From VRUE01 sp035712345 (GTDB lineage Bacteria > Actinomycetota > Thermoleophilia > Solirubrobacterales > 70-9), in assembly GCA_035712345.1 (NCBI GenBank), contig DASTAY010000008.1:1-33842 (forward strand): a stretch of 33,842 nt of DNA, given 5' to 3'. Of the stretch, positions 15,744 to 23,345 are shown piece after piece. Each line of letters starts with the position of its first letter. The first letter of the stretch is position 1. Under the pieces are notes generated by a model. That model had not been told where the DNA came from. It searched no databases and saw only the letters and a list, made by a program, of their open reading frames with translations. A program made the translations under genes and the position numbers.

Positions 15744-15782
15744 ATGAGCGATTCCCTGCTCGGCCACCGCTTGACCCATTGA
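15744..15782 (+). CDS. Possible 12-residue leader peptide upstream of ddl
   Basis: ATG at 15744 opens MSDSLLGHRLTH and a TGA at 15780-15782. The stop overlaps the TTG start of the D-Ala-D-X ligase gene (TTGA), the same junction type used by two longer gene pairs in this cluster. It could couple translation or act as a leader. It is too short for composition to be informative, so this is a weak call. Confidence 0.25.
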   Translation: MSDSLLGHRLTH

Positions 15783-16987
15783 CAGTCGCGCCCGGACAAC
15801 GGATCGGCGTCTGCTTCGGCGGGCCATCTGTGGAGCACGACGTCTCGATCATCAGCGCCCAGCAGTTGATCGAGGCGCTTAGCGAGCGCCACCAGCCGGT
15901 GCCGCTCTACCTCGCCCGCGACGGCCGCTTCTGGACCGGCGAGGCGCTGCGCTCGGTCGAGGCCTTCGGCGCCGATGCGCCGGCCGGCGCCGAGCCCTGC
16001 GAGCTGCGCCTCGGCGGCGCCGACGGCTCCGGCTTCTTCCGCCCCGCCGCTTCGCGCTTCCGCGGCGATGAGCCGCTGCGCCTCGACGCCCTGATCTGCG
16101 CGATCCACGGCACCGGCGGCGAGGACGGGGCGCTGCTCGGCGCGCTCGAGCACACCGCCATTCCCTACGCCGGCGGTGGCGTCGGGCCCGCCGCCGCGGC
16201 GATGAACAAGGCGACCGGCAAGGCGGTCTTCCGCGGCGCCGGGATCGAGGTCAACCCGGACCTCGTCGCCCACCGCAACGACTTCTCGCGGGACCCCGAG
16301 GCCGTTCTGGCGCGGGCGACGGAAGAGGTGGGGCTGCCCTGTTACGTCAAGCCGATCTCGCTCGGCTCCTCGATCGGGGTCTCGCGCTGCAGCGGCCCCG
16401 GGGAGCTGCGCGAGGCGCTCGAGCTGGGCTTCGAGCTCGACAGGGCGGTGCTGGTCGAGCCCGCCCTCGATGACGCGATCGAGATCAACTGCGCCGTGCT
16501 GGGCGCCTCCGAAGGCGATCTGCGGGCCTCCCTCTGCGAGCAGCCGGTGAAGGCCGATGGCTCGCCGCTCGGTTTCGAAGAAAAGTACCTCTCCGGCGCA
16601 AAGGGCAAGGCCCAGAGCGGCGGCAGCAAGGGCGAGGATGGCGGCATGGCCTCGCAGGACCGGCTGATTCCCGCGCCGATCTCCGACGAGCTGACCGCGA
16701 CGATCCAGGAGACCGCGCGCCGGGCCCACCGCGCCCTCGGTTTCGCCGGCGTCGTGCGCTACGACTTCCTGGTCGAGCGGCCCGACGGCGATGCGCGGAT
16801 TGTCCTCAACGAGGCCAACACGGTGCCCGGCTCCTTCTCCTTCTACCTCTTCGAACCCGCCGGGATGGACTTCGCCGCGCTCGCCGACGGGCTGATCGAG
16901 ATCGCGGTGCGCGAGGCCGCGGAGCGGCGCGCGACGACCAGGACCTTCGAGTCGGTGCTGCTCGAACGGCACGGCGCGCGGGGATGA
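15779..16987 (+). CDS. ddl: D-alanine--D-alanine (or D-X) ligase, ATP-grasp
   Basis: 402 residues from the TTG at 15779. The N-terminal GVCFGGPSVEHDVSIISAQQL is the Ddl signature. ATP-grasp features follow: IHGTGGEDGALLGALE, PYAGGGVGPAAAAMNKATGKAVF, VKPISLGSSIGVSRC, and VRYDFLV...VLNEANTVPGS with the metal-binding Asp, Glu and Asn. The omega-loop region reads GFEEKYLSG, keeping the Lys-Tyr pair typical of dipeptide-forming ligases. A Gly/Ser/Lys-rich insertion (about residues 276-292) after it lengthens the protein. It makes the D-Ala-D-Ala-type dipeptide that MurF adds to the precursor. The second ligase starts eight bases past the stop. Whether it favours D-Ala, D-Lac or D-Ser as second substrate cannot be told from sequence. 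Confidence 0.9.
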   Translation: MTVAPGQRIGVCFGGPSVEHDVSIISAQQLIEALSERHQPVPLYLARDGRFWTGEALRSVEAFGADAPAGAEPCELRLGGADGSGFFRPAASRFRGDEPLRLDALICAIHGTGGEDGALLGALEHTAIPYAGGGVGPAAAAMNKATGKAVFRGAGIEVNPDLVAHRNDFSRDPEAVLARATEEVGLPCYVKPISLGSSIGVSRCSGPGELREALELGFELDRAVLVEPALDDAIEINCAVLGASEGDLRASLCEQPVKADGSPLGFEEKYLSGAKGKAQSGGSKGEDGGMASQDRLIPAPISDELTATIQETARRAHRALGFAGVVRYDFLVERPDGDARIVLNEANTVPGSFSFYLFEPAGMDFAALADGLIEIAVREAAERRATTRTFESVLLERHGARG

Positions 16988-16994
16988 GCGCAGC

Positions 16995-17930
16995 GTGAGC
17001 GATCGGGTCACGGTGGTCAGCGGCGGCCGCTCGATGGAGCGCGGGATCAGCCTGCGTTCCGGGCGCCGCGCGGCGAGCGCGCTCGAGGACCTCGGCTTCG
17101 AGGTCGCCGTCGTCGACCCCGACCACCGTTTCGTCCGCCACACGATCGAGCACCGCCCCGCCTTCGTCTTCGTCGCCATGCACGGCCGCGGCGGGGAGGA
17201 CGGGACGCTGCAGGACATCCTCGAGATCCTCGGCGTCCCCTACACCGGCTCCGACGTCCACGCCAGCGCCCGTTGCCTCGACAAGCACGCCTTCAAGCAG
17301 ATCCTCACCGCGGCGGGGCTGGAGACGCCCCCCTGGCACTCGTTCAACCGCGAGGCGTTCTCCCAGTTCGGCGCGGGGGAGACGCTGCCGGCACTGACCG
17401 AGCAGCTCGGCTTCCCGCTCGTCGTCAAGCCGGCCAGGGAGGGGTCGTCGCTGGGGATCAAGGTGGTGCACGGCCCCGACGAGTTCCTCGCCGCGATCGT
17501 CGGCGCCTTCAACTACGACGACCGCGTCTTGATCGAGCGCTTCGTCGAAGGCCGCGAGCTGGCGGTGACGGTGATCGGAGCGGCCGAGGAGCCGCGTGCG
17601 CTGCCGGTGGTGGAAATCGTCACCGCCGAGCCCTATTACACCTTCACCGCCCACTATGAGACCGGCGCCGCGACCCTGCGGGTGGCCGAGCTGGACGAAG
17701 CCGAGCTGGACCGTGTGCAGCGCGTGGCGCGGGAGGCTTACTCGCTCGCCGGCTGCCGTGACCTGGCTCGGGTGGACATAATCCTCGACGAGGCCGGCCC
17801 GCAGATCCTCGAGATCAACACCGTGCCGGGCCTGACCGAGACCGGGCCGACCCCGTTTGCCGCCGACGCGGCCGGCATGGGCTTCGACGAGCTGATCGCC
17901 GCGATCACCCGCCGGGTGAGTGGGCGCTGA
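16995..17930 (+). CDS. ddl: Second D-Ala--D-X ligase, ATP-grasp
   Basis: 311 residues from a GTG at 16995, close to the length of standard Ddl. Markers are VVSGGRSMERGISLRSGRRAA at the N-terminus, AMHGRGGEDGTLQDILEILGVPYTGS, LDKHAFKQILTAAGLETP, VVKPAREGSSLGIKVV, and RVDIILDEAGPQILEINTVPGLTETGPTP for the metal and substrate sites. The omega-loop reads PYYTFTAHYETGA, so the usual YDYEAKY has become YTFTAHY: Lys is replaced by His and the first inner Tyr by Phe. These positions influence substrate binding in Ddl enzymes, which hints at a different second substrate or pH optimum. It is the last gene of the plus-strand cluster and ends 7 bases before the convergent XRE gene. Confidence 0.9.
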   Translation: MSDRVTVVSGGRSMERGISLRSGRRAASALEDLGFEVAVVDPDHRFVRHTIEHRPAFVFVAMHGRGGEDGTLQDILEILGVPYTGSDVHASARCLDKHAFKQILTAAGLETPPWHSFNREAFSQFGAGETLPALTEQLGFPLVVKPAREGSSLGIKVVHGPDEFLAAIVGAFNYDDRVLIERFVEGRELAVTVIGAAEEPRALPVVEIVTAEPYYTFTAHYETGAATLRVAELDEAELDRVQRVAREAYSLAGCRDLARVDIILDEAGPQILEINTVPGLTETGPTPFAADAAGMGFDELIAAITRRVSGR

Positions 17931-17937
17931 CTCCGGC

Positions 17938-18177
17938 CTAGCGCGCGGCGCTGGCGCGCTCCGCCTGGGCGACCAGCTCGGAAAGCGGGATGTCCAGGGC
18001 GGTTGCGAGCTTGAAGAGGTTGCGGAAGCTCGGGTTTCGCAATCCCCGCTCGATCTCACTCACGTAGGTGCGATGCATTCCAGCGAGGTCCGCGAGGCCC
18101 TCTTGAGAGAGACCTTCGATTTCGCCCCGCCGCTTACGTATGGCTTCGCCAAGAGCCTTTAAAGCCGCCTCCGACAC
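17938..18177 (-). CDS. XRE-family helix-turn-helix regulator
   Basis: 79 residues from a GTG at 18177. The whole protein is one Cro/CI-type domain: LGEAIRKRRGEIEGLSQEGLADLAGMHRTYVSEIERGLRNPSFRNLFKLATALDIPLSELV. The recognition helix is near HRTYVSEIERG. No sensor domain is attached. It has its own probable promoter upstream (18216-18258) and is convergent with the second ligase. Target genes are unknown; an operator over its own promoter would fit self-regulation. Confidence 0.92.
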   Translation of the reverse strand: MSEAALKALGEAIRKRRGEIEGLSQEGLADLAGMHRTYVSEIERGLRNPSFRNLFKLATALDIPLSELVAQAERASAAR

Positions 18178-18215
18178 GCGCGGAGCCTGTCAGCTATCTC
18201 GTTACGAGTCTACAG

Positions 18216-18258
18216 AATATAAGTAGCTTGCAGGCAGGCGTACCACCTTAAGCGTACC
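18216..18258 (-). promoter_or_regulatory. Probable promoter and repeat operator of the XRE gene
   Basis: On the minus strand a TATATT (18216-18221) is a good -10 about 40 bases before the GTG. The 7-mer GGTACGC appears twice upstream (18238-18244 and 18252-18258), 14 bases apart, at the -35 position, where no consensus -35 is visible. Direct repeats placed there suggest a regulator-binding site, perhaps for the XRE protein itself. The surrounding 18180-18400 region is much richer in A and T than the genes around it. Confidence 0.45.
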
Positions 18259-18344
18259 GACAAAAAACCTCTACCTCGACCGAAACGTGAAAAACCACAG
18301 TTAGACCGGTCGAGTAATTTCGCCAAGCAGTCACGTCCAAAGTG

Positions 18345-18374
18345 TGTCAGTGAAAAAACTGACAACTATCAGTT
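18345..18374 (-). terminator. Competing hairpins after the methyltransferase gene, one an intrinsic terminator
   Basis: On the minus strand AACTGA and TCAGTT pair around TAGTTG (18357-18374) and are followed by a run of T, giving a small intrinsic terminator 30 bases past the methyltransferase stop at 18404. The same central segment can instead pair with TGTCAGT/ACTGACA (18345-18364). The two folds share bases and exclude each other. Confidence 0.55.
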
Positions 18375-18403
18375 AGGTCGGAAGGCGTCGGGGTGCGACC
18401 GGT

Positions 18404-19195
18404 TCAGGCGCGGCGAGCCATGTAGACGGCCTTGGCGTGGATCAGTTCTTCGACCGGCTGCTTCGGCACCGCGTCGAAGCCGTGGCCGAAGACGTCCAGG
18501 CATTCGAGGCCGGCCGCGTCGAGCTGCGCCAGCACCTCCGCTTCGGGGAAGTGACGTTGCCGGTGCACGTGCGTTTCGAAGCGTTCGGCGTCCTCGCCCG
18601 CCTCGACTTCGAAGCGCGCCTCGCTGATCGTGCCCGGTGCGGCGTCGACCGAGCCCTGGCCGCGCCAGACGAGGGTGCGGCCGCCACGCTCGACCCGCTG
18701 CTCTTCGGCGAAGAAGGTGCGGTAGGCCTGCAGGCAGTTGACGTCGAACATCAGCAGGCCGCCGGGGGCCAGGTTTGTCCGCATCCCACTCAGCGCCATG
18801 CGCAGTTCCTCGGCGCTGAGCAGGTAGTTGACCGCGTCGTCCAGCGCCCAGACGAGATCGAACTCGCCGAACTTAGGCAGCTCCCGCATGTCGGCCACCG
18901 ATAGCCGTGCCGCACCCGGATCCTTGGCTCGCGCGAGCTCCAGCATCGACGGTGAGATGTCACAGGCGGTCACCTCCCATCCCCGCGCGGCCATCGGCAG
19001 GAAGCTCTTCCCCGTCCCGCACCCGACGTCGAGCAGGCGATGCCCGCTCAACCCGTGGCCGCGGAGCTTGGGAAAGAGGTTGCCCAGCCACAGCTCGTAG
19101 TCGTGGTGGGCGGTGAAATCGTCATAGAGGGGCGCCAGGGCCTCGTAGGCCTGCTCGGCCCACCGGCCCCTCGGTTGCACCGTCGATGCGTTCAT
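18404..19195 (-). CDS. Class I SAM-dependent methyltransferase
   Basis: 263 residues from the ATG at 19195. The SAM-binding motif I is LLDVGCGTGKSFLPMAARG, followed by VTACDISPSMLELAR (acidic residue at the end of strand 2), DMRELPKFGEFDLVWALDDAVNYLL and LAPGGLLMFDVN. The N-terminal ALAPLYDDFTAHHDYELWLGNLFPKL is typical of the YcgJ/UbiE-like small-molecule branch. The substrate is unknown. It is divergent from the sigma factor gene with 66 or fewer bases between them, so the two may share regulation. A terminator lies just downstream. Confidence 0.92.
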   Translation of the reverse strand: MNASTVQPRGRWAEQAYEALAPLYDDFTAHHDYELWLGNLFPKLRGHGLSGHRLLDVGCGTGKSFLPMAARGWEVTACDISPSMLELARAKDPGAARLSVADMRELPKFGEFDLVWALDDAVNYLLSAEELRMALSGMRTNLAPGGLLMFDVNCLQAYRTFFAEEQRVERGGRTLVWRGQGSVDAAPGTISEARFEVEAGEDAERFETHVHRQRHFPEAEVLAQLDAAGLECLDVFGHGFDAVPKQPVEELIHAKAVYMARRA

Positions 19196-19230
19196 GGCGG
19201 CCGGGACCAGGATTAGTTCTTAATAGTTTC

Positions 19231-19240
19231 ATTGATCAAT
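19231..19240. promoter_or_regulatory. ATTGATCAAT palindrome between divergent genes
   Basis: A perfect 10-base palindrome lies in the AT-rich gap between the methyltransferase and sigma factor genes. It contains the TTG that would be the most upstream start of the sigma factor, arguing that translation starts later. It could be a regulator site for one or both promoters; I cannot define -35/-10 pairs with confidence. Confidence 0.3.
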
Positions 19241-19261
19241 TCTGCTAGTCTGCTCCGAATC

Positions 19262-19777
19262 GTGGAGGTCCGTCGTCTCGATCATCGGGTTGGCAGGGAG
19301 GCCGATTCAGGCGAGGGCTGGAACTGGGACGAGGCCCACCGGTTCTGCCTCAGGTTCGCCTTCCGCTATGCGAAGAACCAGGCCGAGGCGGAGGACATCG
19401 CCCAGGACGCGATGGTCCGCGCCTGGCGCAAACGCGATTCGCTGCGCGACGCGGCGGCGCGCAAGGCCTGGTTGGCGACGATCGTCCGCAACGAGGCCCT
19501 GCGCGAGTTCGCCCGCAAGCGGCCGTTCGCGAGCGACCTGATCGGAGTGACCGAAGGGCGCGACGACGAGCGCGTTCTGGCGACGGTCGAAAGGGCCGAC
19601 CTCCATGCCGCGTTGGAGGGGCTCAACAAGCGCGACCGCCAGCTCGTGCGACTGCGCTACGACGAGGACATGACCCAGGAGGCGATCGCCCACCGTCTCG
19701 GCATCCCCTTGGGCACGGTCAAGGTCCGGCTGCACCGGGTGCGCGCCAAGCTGCGCCGCTCGCTTGCGGCTGTCTAG
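19262..19777 (+). CDS. Sigma-70 family (ECF-like) RNA polymerase sigma factor
   Basis: About 171 residues from a GTG at 19262; a TTG at 19232 would add ten, but that codon is inside the palindrome at 19231-19240 and neither start has a good ribosome site. Region 2 is FCLRFAFRYAKNQAEAEDIAQDAMVRAWRKRDSLRD, with the KAWLATIVRNEALREFARK stretch typical of ECF factors. Region 4 is LNKRDRQLVRLRYDEDMTQEAIAHRLGIPLGTVKVRLHRVRAKLRRSL. No anti-sigma gene is adjacent; the methyltransferase is the divergent neighbour. Its targets are unknown. Confidence 0.9.
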   Translation: MEVRRLDHRVGREADSGEGWNWDEAHRFCLRFAFRYAKNQAEAEDIAQDAMVRAWRKRDSLRDAAARKAWLATIVRNEALREFARKRPFASDLIGVTEGRDDERVLATVERADLHAALEGLNKRDRQLVRLRYDEDMTQEAIAHRLGIPLGTVKVRLHRVRAKLRRSLAAV

Positions 19778-19816
19778 AGAACCGGGGAGGCGGGCGGTCA
19801 GGCGAGGCGCGGGGCC

Positions 19817-20422
19817 TCAGCCGGCCGCTGCGCGCCGCATCTCTTCGGTCGCGGCGCCGGGCCCTATGTAGGGGACGAGCATCGCGAAGAGCAGATCGGG
19901 GAGGAGCTCGGGCAGGCGCTCGGCCCGCCCCGTCAGCAGCTCGTCGAAGATCAGCCCCGAGACCGCGCCGGCGGCCATCAGGCCGATGTTCTGCGGCAGC
20001 TCGCGATCGCCACCGAGTTCCTCGCCTTCGGCGAGGAACTCGGTGATCTGCGTGATCGCGTCCCAGTGGCGCTGGCGGGCGTCGGCGCCCGCGGCGGCGA
20101 CCTCGACGATCGCCGTCCGCGCCAGCTCGGGGTCGAGGGCGAACAGCTCGACCACGGTCGCCAGCCCGGCCCGCATCCGCTCGAGCCACGGCTGGCCGGC
20201 GTCGCAGTTGGCGACGACCGCGCCGAGCACCCGTTCGACGACCAGGTCGTAGGCGGCGAGGAAGCACTCGTGCTTGTCGTCGAAGTGCTTGTAGAAGGTC
20301 GTGCGGGAGACGTCTGCCTCCTCGATCACGTCGGCGACCGAGGTCGCCTTGTATCCCTTGCGGCCGACGACCCGCACCATCGCTTCGAGGATCAGTTGCC
20401 GTCGTGTCTCGCTGCCTGCCAT
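19817..20422 (-). CDS. TetR-family regulator (first of three)
   Basis: 201 residues from the ATG at 20422, chosen because GGGAGGG lies 3-5 bases upstream; an ATG at 20464 is in frame but lacks a site. The DNA-binding domain reads GSETRRQLILEAMVRVVGRKGYKATSVADVIEEADVSRTTFYKHFDDKHECFLAAYD. The ligand domain ends LPDLLFAMLVPYIGPGAATEEM, a tail shared with the next two TetR genes. It is separated from the second gene by 65 bases, which hold a GTGTAC sequence (20474-20479) and TATATG near 20453, so it may have its own promoter. Ligand unknown. Confidence 0.92.
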   Translation of the reverse strand: MAGSETRRQLILEAMVRVVGRKGYKATSVADVIEEADVSRTTFYKHFDDKHECFLAAYDLVVERVLGAVVANCDAGQPWLERMRAGLATVVELFALDPELARTAIVEVAAAGADARQRHWDAITQITEFLAEGEELGGDRELPQNIGLMAAGAVSGLIFDELLTGRAERLPELLPDLLFAMLVPYIGPGAATEEMRRAAAG

Positions 20423-20487
20423 CGGCCCTCCCGGCAGGGTTGAACTATCGGGTATATGAATCATAGCGGCAACGTGTACGTGGGCGT

Positions 20488-21156
20488 TTATCGAGTCAGC
20501 CTCTCGACCTCCCTTGCTGCCGCGTCCGGGCCGATATAGGGAACCAGCGTCGCAAAAACCACGTCCGAAAGCAAGCCGGGAAGCTGCTCGGCGCGCCCGG
20601 CGTGGAGCTCATCCGAGATCAGCCCGGTGACGCCCCCTATCGCCATTCGGGAGGTGTTGGCGGGCAGGCCCCGCCCCCCCGGGGCGTAGTCGCGACCCTC
20701 GTCGAAGAGCGGGGTCAGGCGCTGCACGGCGGCCCGGTAGCGGCGCTGGGCAGCGGGGCCCGCGTTGCCGATGTCGATCAGCGAGAGTCGCGCCAGGGCC
20801 GGCTCTTCGGCCAGCAGCCCGAGCAGCGCGGCGAGCCCGGCCGCCGCCCGGTCGGGCCAGCTCCCCTGTGACTCATAGGCAGCGGTCACTCGCCGCACCA
20901 ACGCGTCGACCGCGTTGTCGTAGGCCGCGAGGAAGCACTGCTCCTTGTCGGCGAAGAGCTCGTAGAAGGTGGTGCGCGAGACGCCCGCCTCCCTGGTCAG
21001 GTCCCCGATCGTCATCGCCCCGAAGCCCTTCTCCGCGACCACCCGCACGGCCGCCTCGAGCAGGCGCTCGCGCTGGGAGCGGGCGACCACCTCCGCGGGC
21101 AGCCGGTGACGTCCGCGCGGAGGGCGCCACCGGTCTCCCCCCCTGCCCTGCTCCAC
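20488..21156 (-). CDS. TetR-family regulator (second of three)
   Basis: 222 residues from a GTG at 21156. The GGAGG overlapping the stop of the upstream TetR gene is 8 bases before it, which supports this start and translational coupling. The HTH is RSQRERLLEAAVRVVAEKGFGAMTIGDLTREAGVSRTTFYELFADKEQCFLAAYD. The C-terminal tail FATLVPYIGPDAAAREVERL resembles the other two paralogues. About 25 Arg/Gly-rich residues precede the HTH and are probably disordered. Ligand and targets unknown. Confidence 0.92.
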   Translation of the reverse strand: MEQGRGGDRWRPPRGRHRLPAEVVARSQRERLLEAAVRVVAEKGFGAMTIGDLTREAGVSRTTFYELFADKEQCFLAAYDNAVDALVRRVTAAYESQGSWPDRAAAGLAALLGLLAEEPALARLSLIDIGNAGPAAQRRYRAAVQRLTPLFDEGRDYAPGGRGLPANTSRMAIGGVTGLISDELHAGRAEQLPGLLSDVVFATLVPYIGPDAAAREVERLTR

Positions 21157-21160
21157 CCGG

Positions 21161-21865
21161 TCAGCCTCCGGGTGGGCCCAGAGGCTTGGCCTCGAGGAGC
21201 TTCTCGGCCTCGCGGGACTGGCGCAGCGCCTCGTCCTGGCCGAGGTAGGGGACGGTCGTGATGTAGACGATGTCCGGCAGCAGCTCGCGCAGCCGCTCGG
21301 CGTTGCCGGCGAGGATCTGACCGACGATCAGCGACTCTGCGCCCGAGAGCGCCGCGCGCCCGGCGCTGGATGGAATCGCTTCCTCCTCGACCGGGTCCTC
21401 GCGGCCCCGGTCCAGCAGCGACTGCAGCACCCGCTTGCCGGAGGCGTAGAGCTCGAAGGCGCGATCGCCGGTCGCAGGCGCCTCGACCAGCGCCATGCGG
21501 GCGAACGCGGGGCGGCTGGCCAGCAGATCGAGGAACTCGGCCGCCGCGTCGCGCACCATCGTCGCCCAGGGCTTGTCGGGCGAGTAGACCGAGAGGATGC
21601 GCCCCATCGCGTCGGCGAGCGAGACCTCCATCGCCGCGTGGAAGCAGTCCTCCTTGTCCTTGAAGAGCTCGTAGAAGGTGGCGCGGGAGACGCCGGCGGG
21701 CTCGCAGATGTCGGCTATCGTAGTCGCGCTGTAGCCCTTGTCGGCGCAGCTGTCGGCCATCGCGACGAGGATCCGCTCGCGCTGGGAGTGGGCGACGAGC
21801 GGCTCGGCGAGATCCTCACGACCGGAGGGGAGGTGCTCTTCCTCGATCACGCCGCTGAGATTCAC
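21161..21865 (-). CDS. TetR-family regulator (third of three), divergent from gadB
   Basis: 234 residues from a GTG at 21865; a GTG at 21850 is an alternative and neither has an obvious ribosome site. The HTH is HSQRERILVAMADSCADKGYSATTIADICEPAGVSRATFYELFKDKEDCFHAAME. The C-terminal block LPDIVYITTVPYLGQDEAL matches the tails of the two downstream paralogues. It is divergent from the glutamate decarboxylase gene with about 97 bases between, making gadB a likely target. It starts the three-TetR unit, with only 4 bases to the second gene. Confidence 0.92.
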   Translation of the reverse strand: MNLSGVIEEEHLPSGREDLAEPLVAHSQRERILVAMADSCADKGYSATTIADICEPAGVSRATFYELFKDKEDCFHAAMEVSLADAMGRILSVYSPDKPWATMVRDAAAEFLDLLASRPAFARMALVEAPATGDRAFELYASGKRVLQSLLDRGREDPVEEEAIPSSAGRAALSGAESLIVGQILAGNAERLRELLPDIVYITTVPYLGQDEALRQSREAEKLLEAKPLGPPGG

Positions 21866-21876
21866 GATAAACGCGA

Positions 21877-21931
21877 TTGTACACCCCGCGCGAAGCTCTG
21901 TGGACGCCTGAGTACCGAGTTAATAATTAAC
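21877..21931. promoter_or_regulatory. Candidate operators between tetR and gadB
   Basis: Two inverted-repeat sites lie in the divergent gap. TTGTACAC (21877-21884) recurs in inverted form at 23408-23415 upstream of the first S51 gene. GTTAAT-A-ATTAAC (21919-21931) is a perfect 13-base palindrome 31 bases before the gadB start, well placed for repression. TetR proteins usually bind such palindromes near their own genes. gadB has an AGGAG about 5 bases before its ATG. Confidence 0.45.
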
Positions 21932-21962
21932 CTCCCCCCCGTCCCGACCGACTAGGAGCCCC

Positions 21963-23339
21963 ATGAACGAGCCACTCAGCGGCGCAGAGGCAGCGAAGCT
22001 CTACGGCAACCGCTTCCTCACCGAAGACGCGCCCGCCGCCGATTTCCCGTCCAGCGGCATGTCATCCCTGGACGCGATGCGCCTGGTCGACGAGGAACTG
22101 GCGCTGGAGGGCGATCCGCAGCGCAACCTCGCCACCTTCGTCACCACCTGGATGGAGCCCGAGGCGCAGCGGATCATCGCCGAGAACCTCTACCGCAACT
22201 TCATCGACCACGCCGAGTACCCGATCTCGGCCGAGGTCGAGCAGCGCTGCATCCGCATGCTCGCCGACCTCTACCACGCCCCCGGCGAGACGACCGGCGC
22301 CCGCACCCAGGGCTCCTCGGAGGCGATCATGCTCGGCGCCCTCTCGCTGAAGTGGAAGTGGAAGCAGCGGCGCGAAGCGGAATCGAAGCCGATCGAGCGG
22401 CCGAACCTGATCTTCGGCGGGGACGTGCACGTCGTCTGGGAGAAGTTCTGCCGCTACTTCGACGTCGAGCCCCGGATCGTGCCGCTGCAGGACGGCAAAT
22501 ACGTGATCGGTCCCGAGGACGTGCAGCCGCACATCGACGAGAACACGATCGGCGTCGCCGCCGTGCTCGGCACCACCTTCACCGGTCACGCCGACGACAT
22601 CGTCGGGATCAACCAGCTGCTCGTCGACCTCAAGGGCGAGCGCGGCCTCGACGTGCCGCTGCACATCGACGGCGCCAGCGGCGGCTTCGTCTGGCCCTTC
22701 CTCTATCCCGACTCCGAGTGGGACTTCCGGCTCGAGCAGGTGCGCTCGATCAACGTCTCCGGGCACAAGTTCGGCCTCGTCTACCCGGGGATCGGCTGGC
22801 TCGTCTTCAGGGAGAAGTCCGACCTCGCCGAGGACCTCGTCTTCTACGAGAACTACCTGGGCAAGACCGACGCCACCTTCACCCTCAACTTCTCGACCGG
22901 CGCGTCGATGGTGCTCGCCCAGTACTACAACTTCGTCCGCTACGGGCGCGAGGGCTACACCTACGTCATGGAGGCGATGCAGGCCAACGCGAGGGCGCTG
23001 GCGGAGAAGCTGAAGGCCAGTGGCGACTTCGAGCTGATCGGCGACGGGGAGGAGCAGCTCCCCCTGGTCGCCTTCAGGCTGGCCGGCGAGAAGAGCTACG
23101 ACGAGTTCGACCTCTCCTGGCAGCTCTCCGCCGAGCGGGGCTGGATGCTCCCCGCGTACACGATGCCGCCCAACGCCGAAGACGTGAAGGTCCTGCGGGC
23201 GCTGGTCAAGCAGACCCTCAGCCGCGAGCAGGTCGACCGGCTCGCTGGCGACATCGAAGTCGCCTGCTCGACGCTCGAGAAGAAGGGCGGCGCGCATCCC
23301 TCCGAGCGCAAGTCGATGAAGCGCAGCCCGGGCTACTGA
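21963..23339 (+). CDS. gadB: Glutamate decarboxylase
   Basis: 458 residues from the ATG at 21963 with AGGAG upstream; E. coli GadB has 466. It converts glutamate to GABA and CO2 with PLP and consumes a proton. The PLP lysine is K269 in SINVSGHKFGLVYPGIGW. The cofactor Asp is D236 in HIDGASGGF. RTQGSSEAIMLGALSLKWKWK and NFSTGASMVLAQYYNFVRYG are also diagnostic. The N-terminal ATFVTTWMEPEAQRI block is typical. No glutamate/GABA antiporter gene follows, so acid resistance by exchange is not shown here; GABA may feed the amine pathway encoded farther right (inference). Probably controlled by the divergent TetR. Confidence 0.95.
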   Translation: MNEPLSGAEAAKLYGNRFLTEDAPAADFPSSGMSSLDAMRLVDEELALEGDPQRNLATFVTTWMEPEAQRIIAENLYRNFIDHAEYPISAEVEQRCIRMLADLYHAPGETTGARTQGSSEAIMLGALSLKWKWKQRREAESKPIERPNLIFGGDVHVVWEKFCRYFDVEPRIVPLQDGKYVIGPEDVQPHIDENTIGVAAVLGTTFTGHADDIVGINQLLVDLKGERGLDVPLHIDGASGGFVWPFLYPDSEWDFRLEQVRSINVSGHKFGLVYPGIGWLVFREKSDLAEDLVFYENYLGKTDATFTLNFSTGASMVLAQYYNFVRYGREGYTYVMEAMQANARALAEKLKASGDFELIGDGEEQLPLVAFRLAGEKSYDEFDLSWQLSAERGWMLPAYTMPPNAEDVKVLRALVKQTLSREQVDRLAGDIEVACSTLEKKGGAHPSERKSMKRSPGY

Positions 23340-23345
23340 GTCTGG

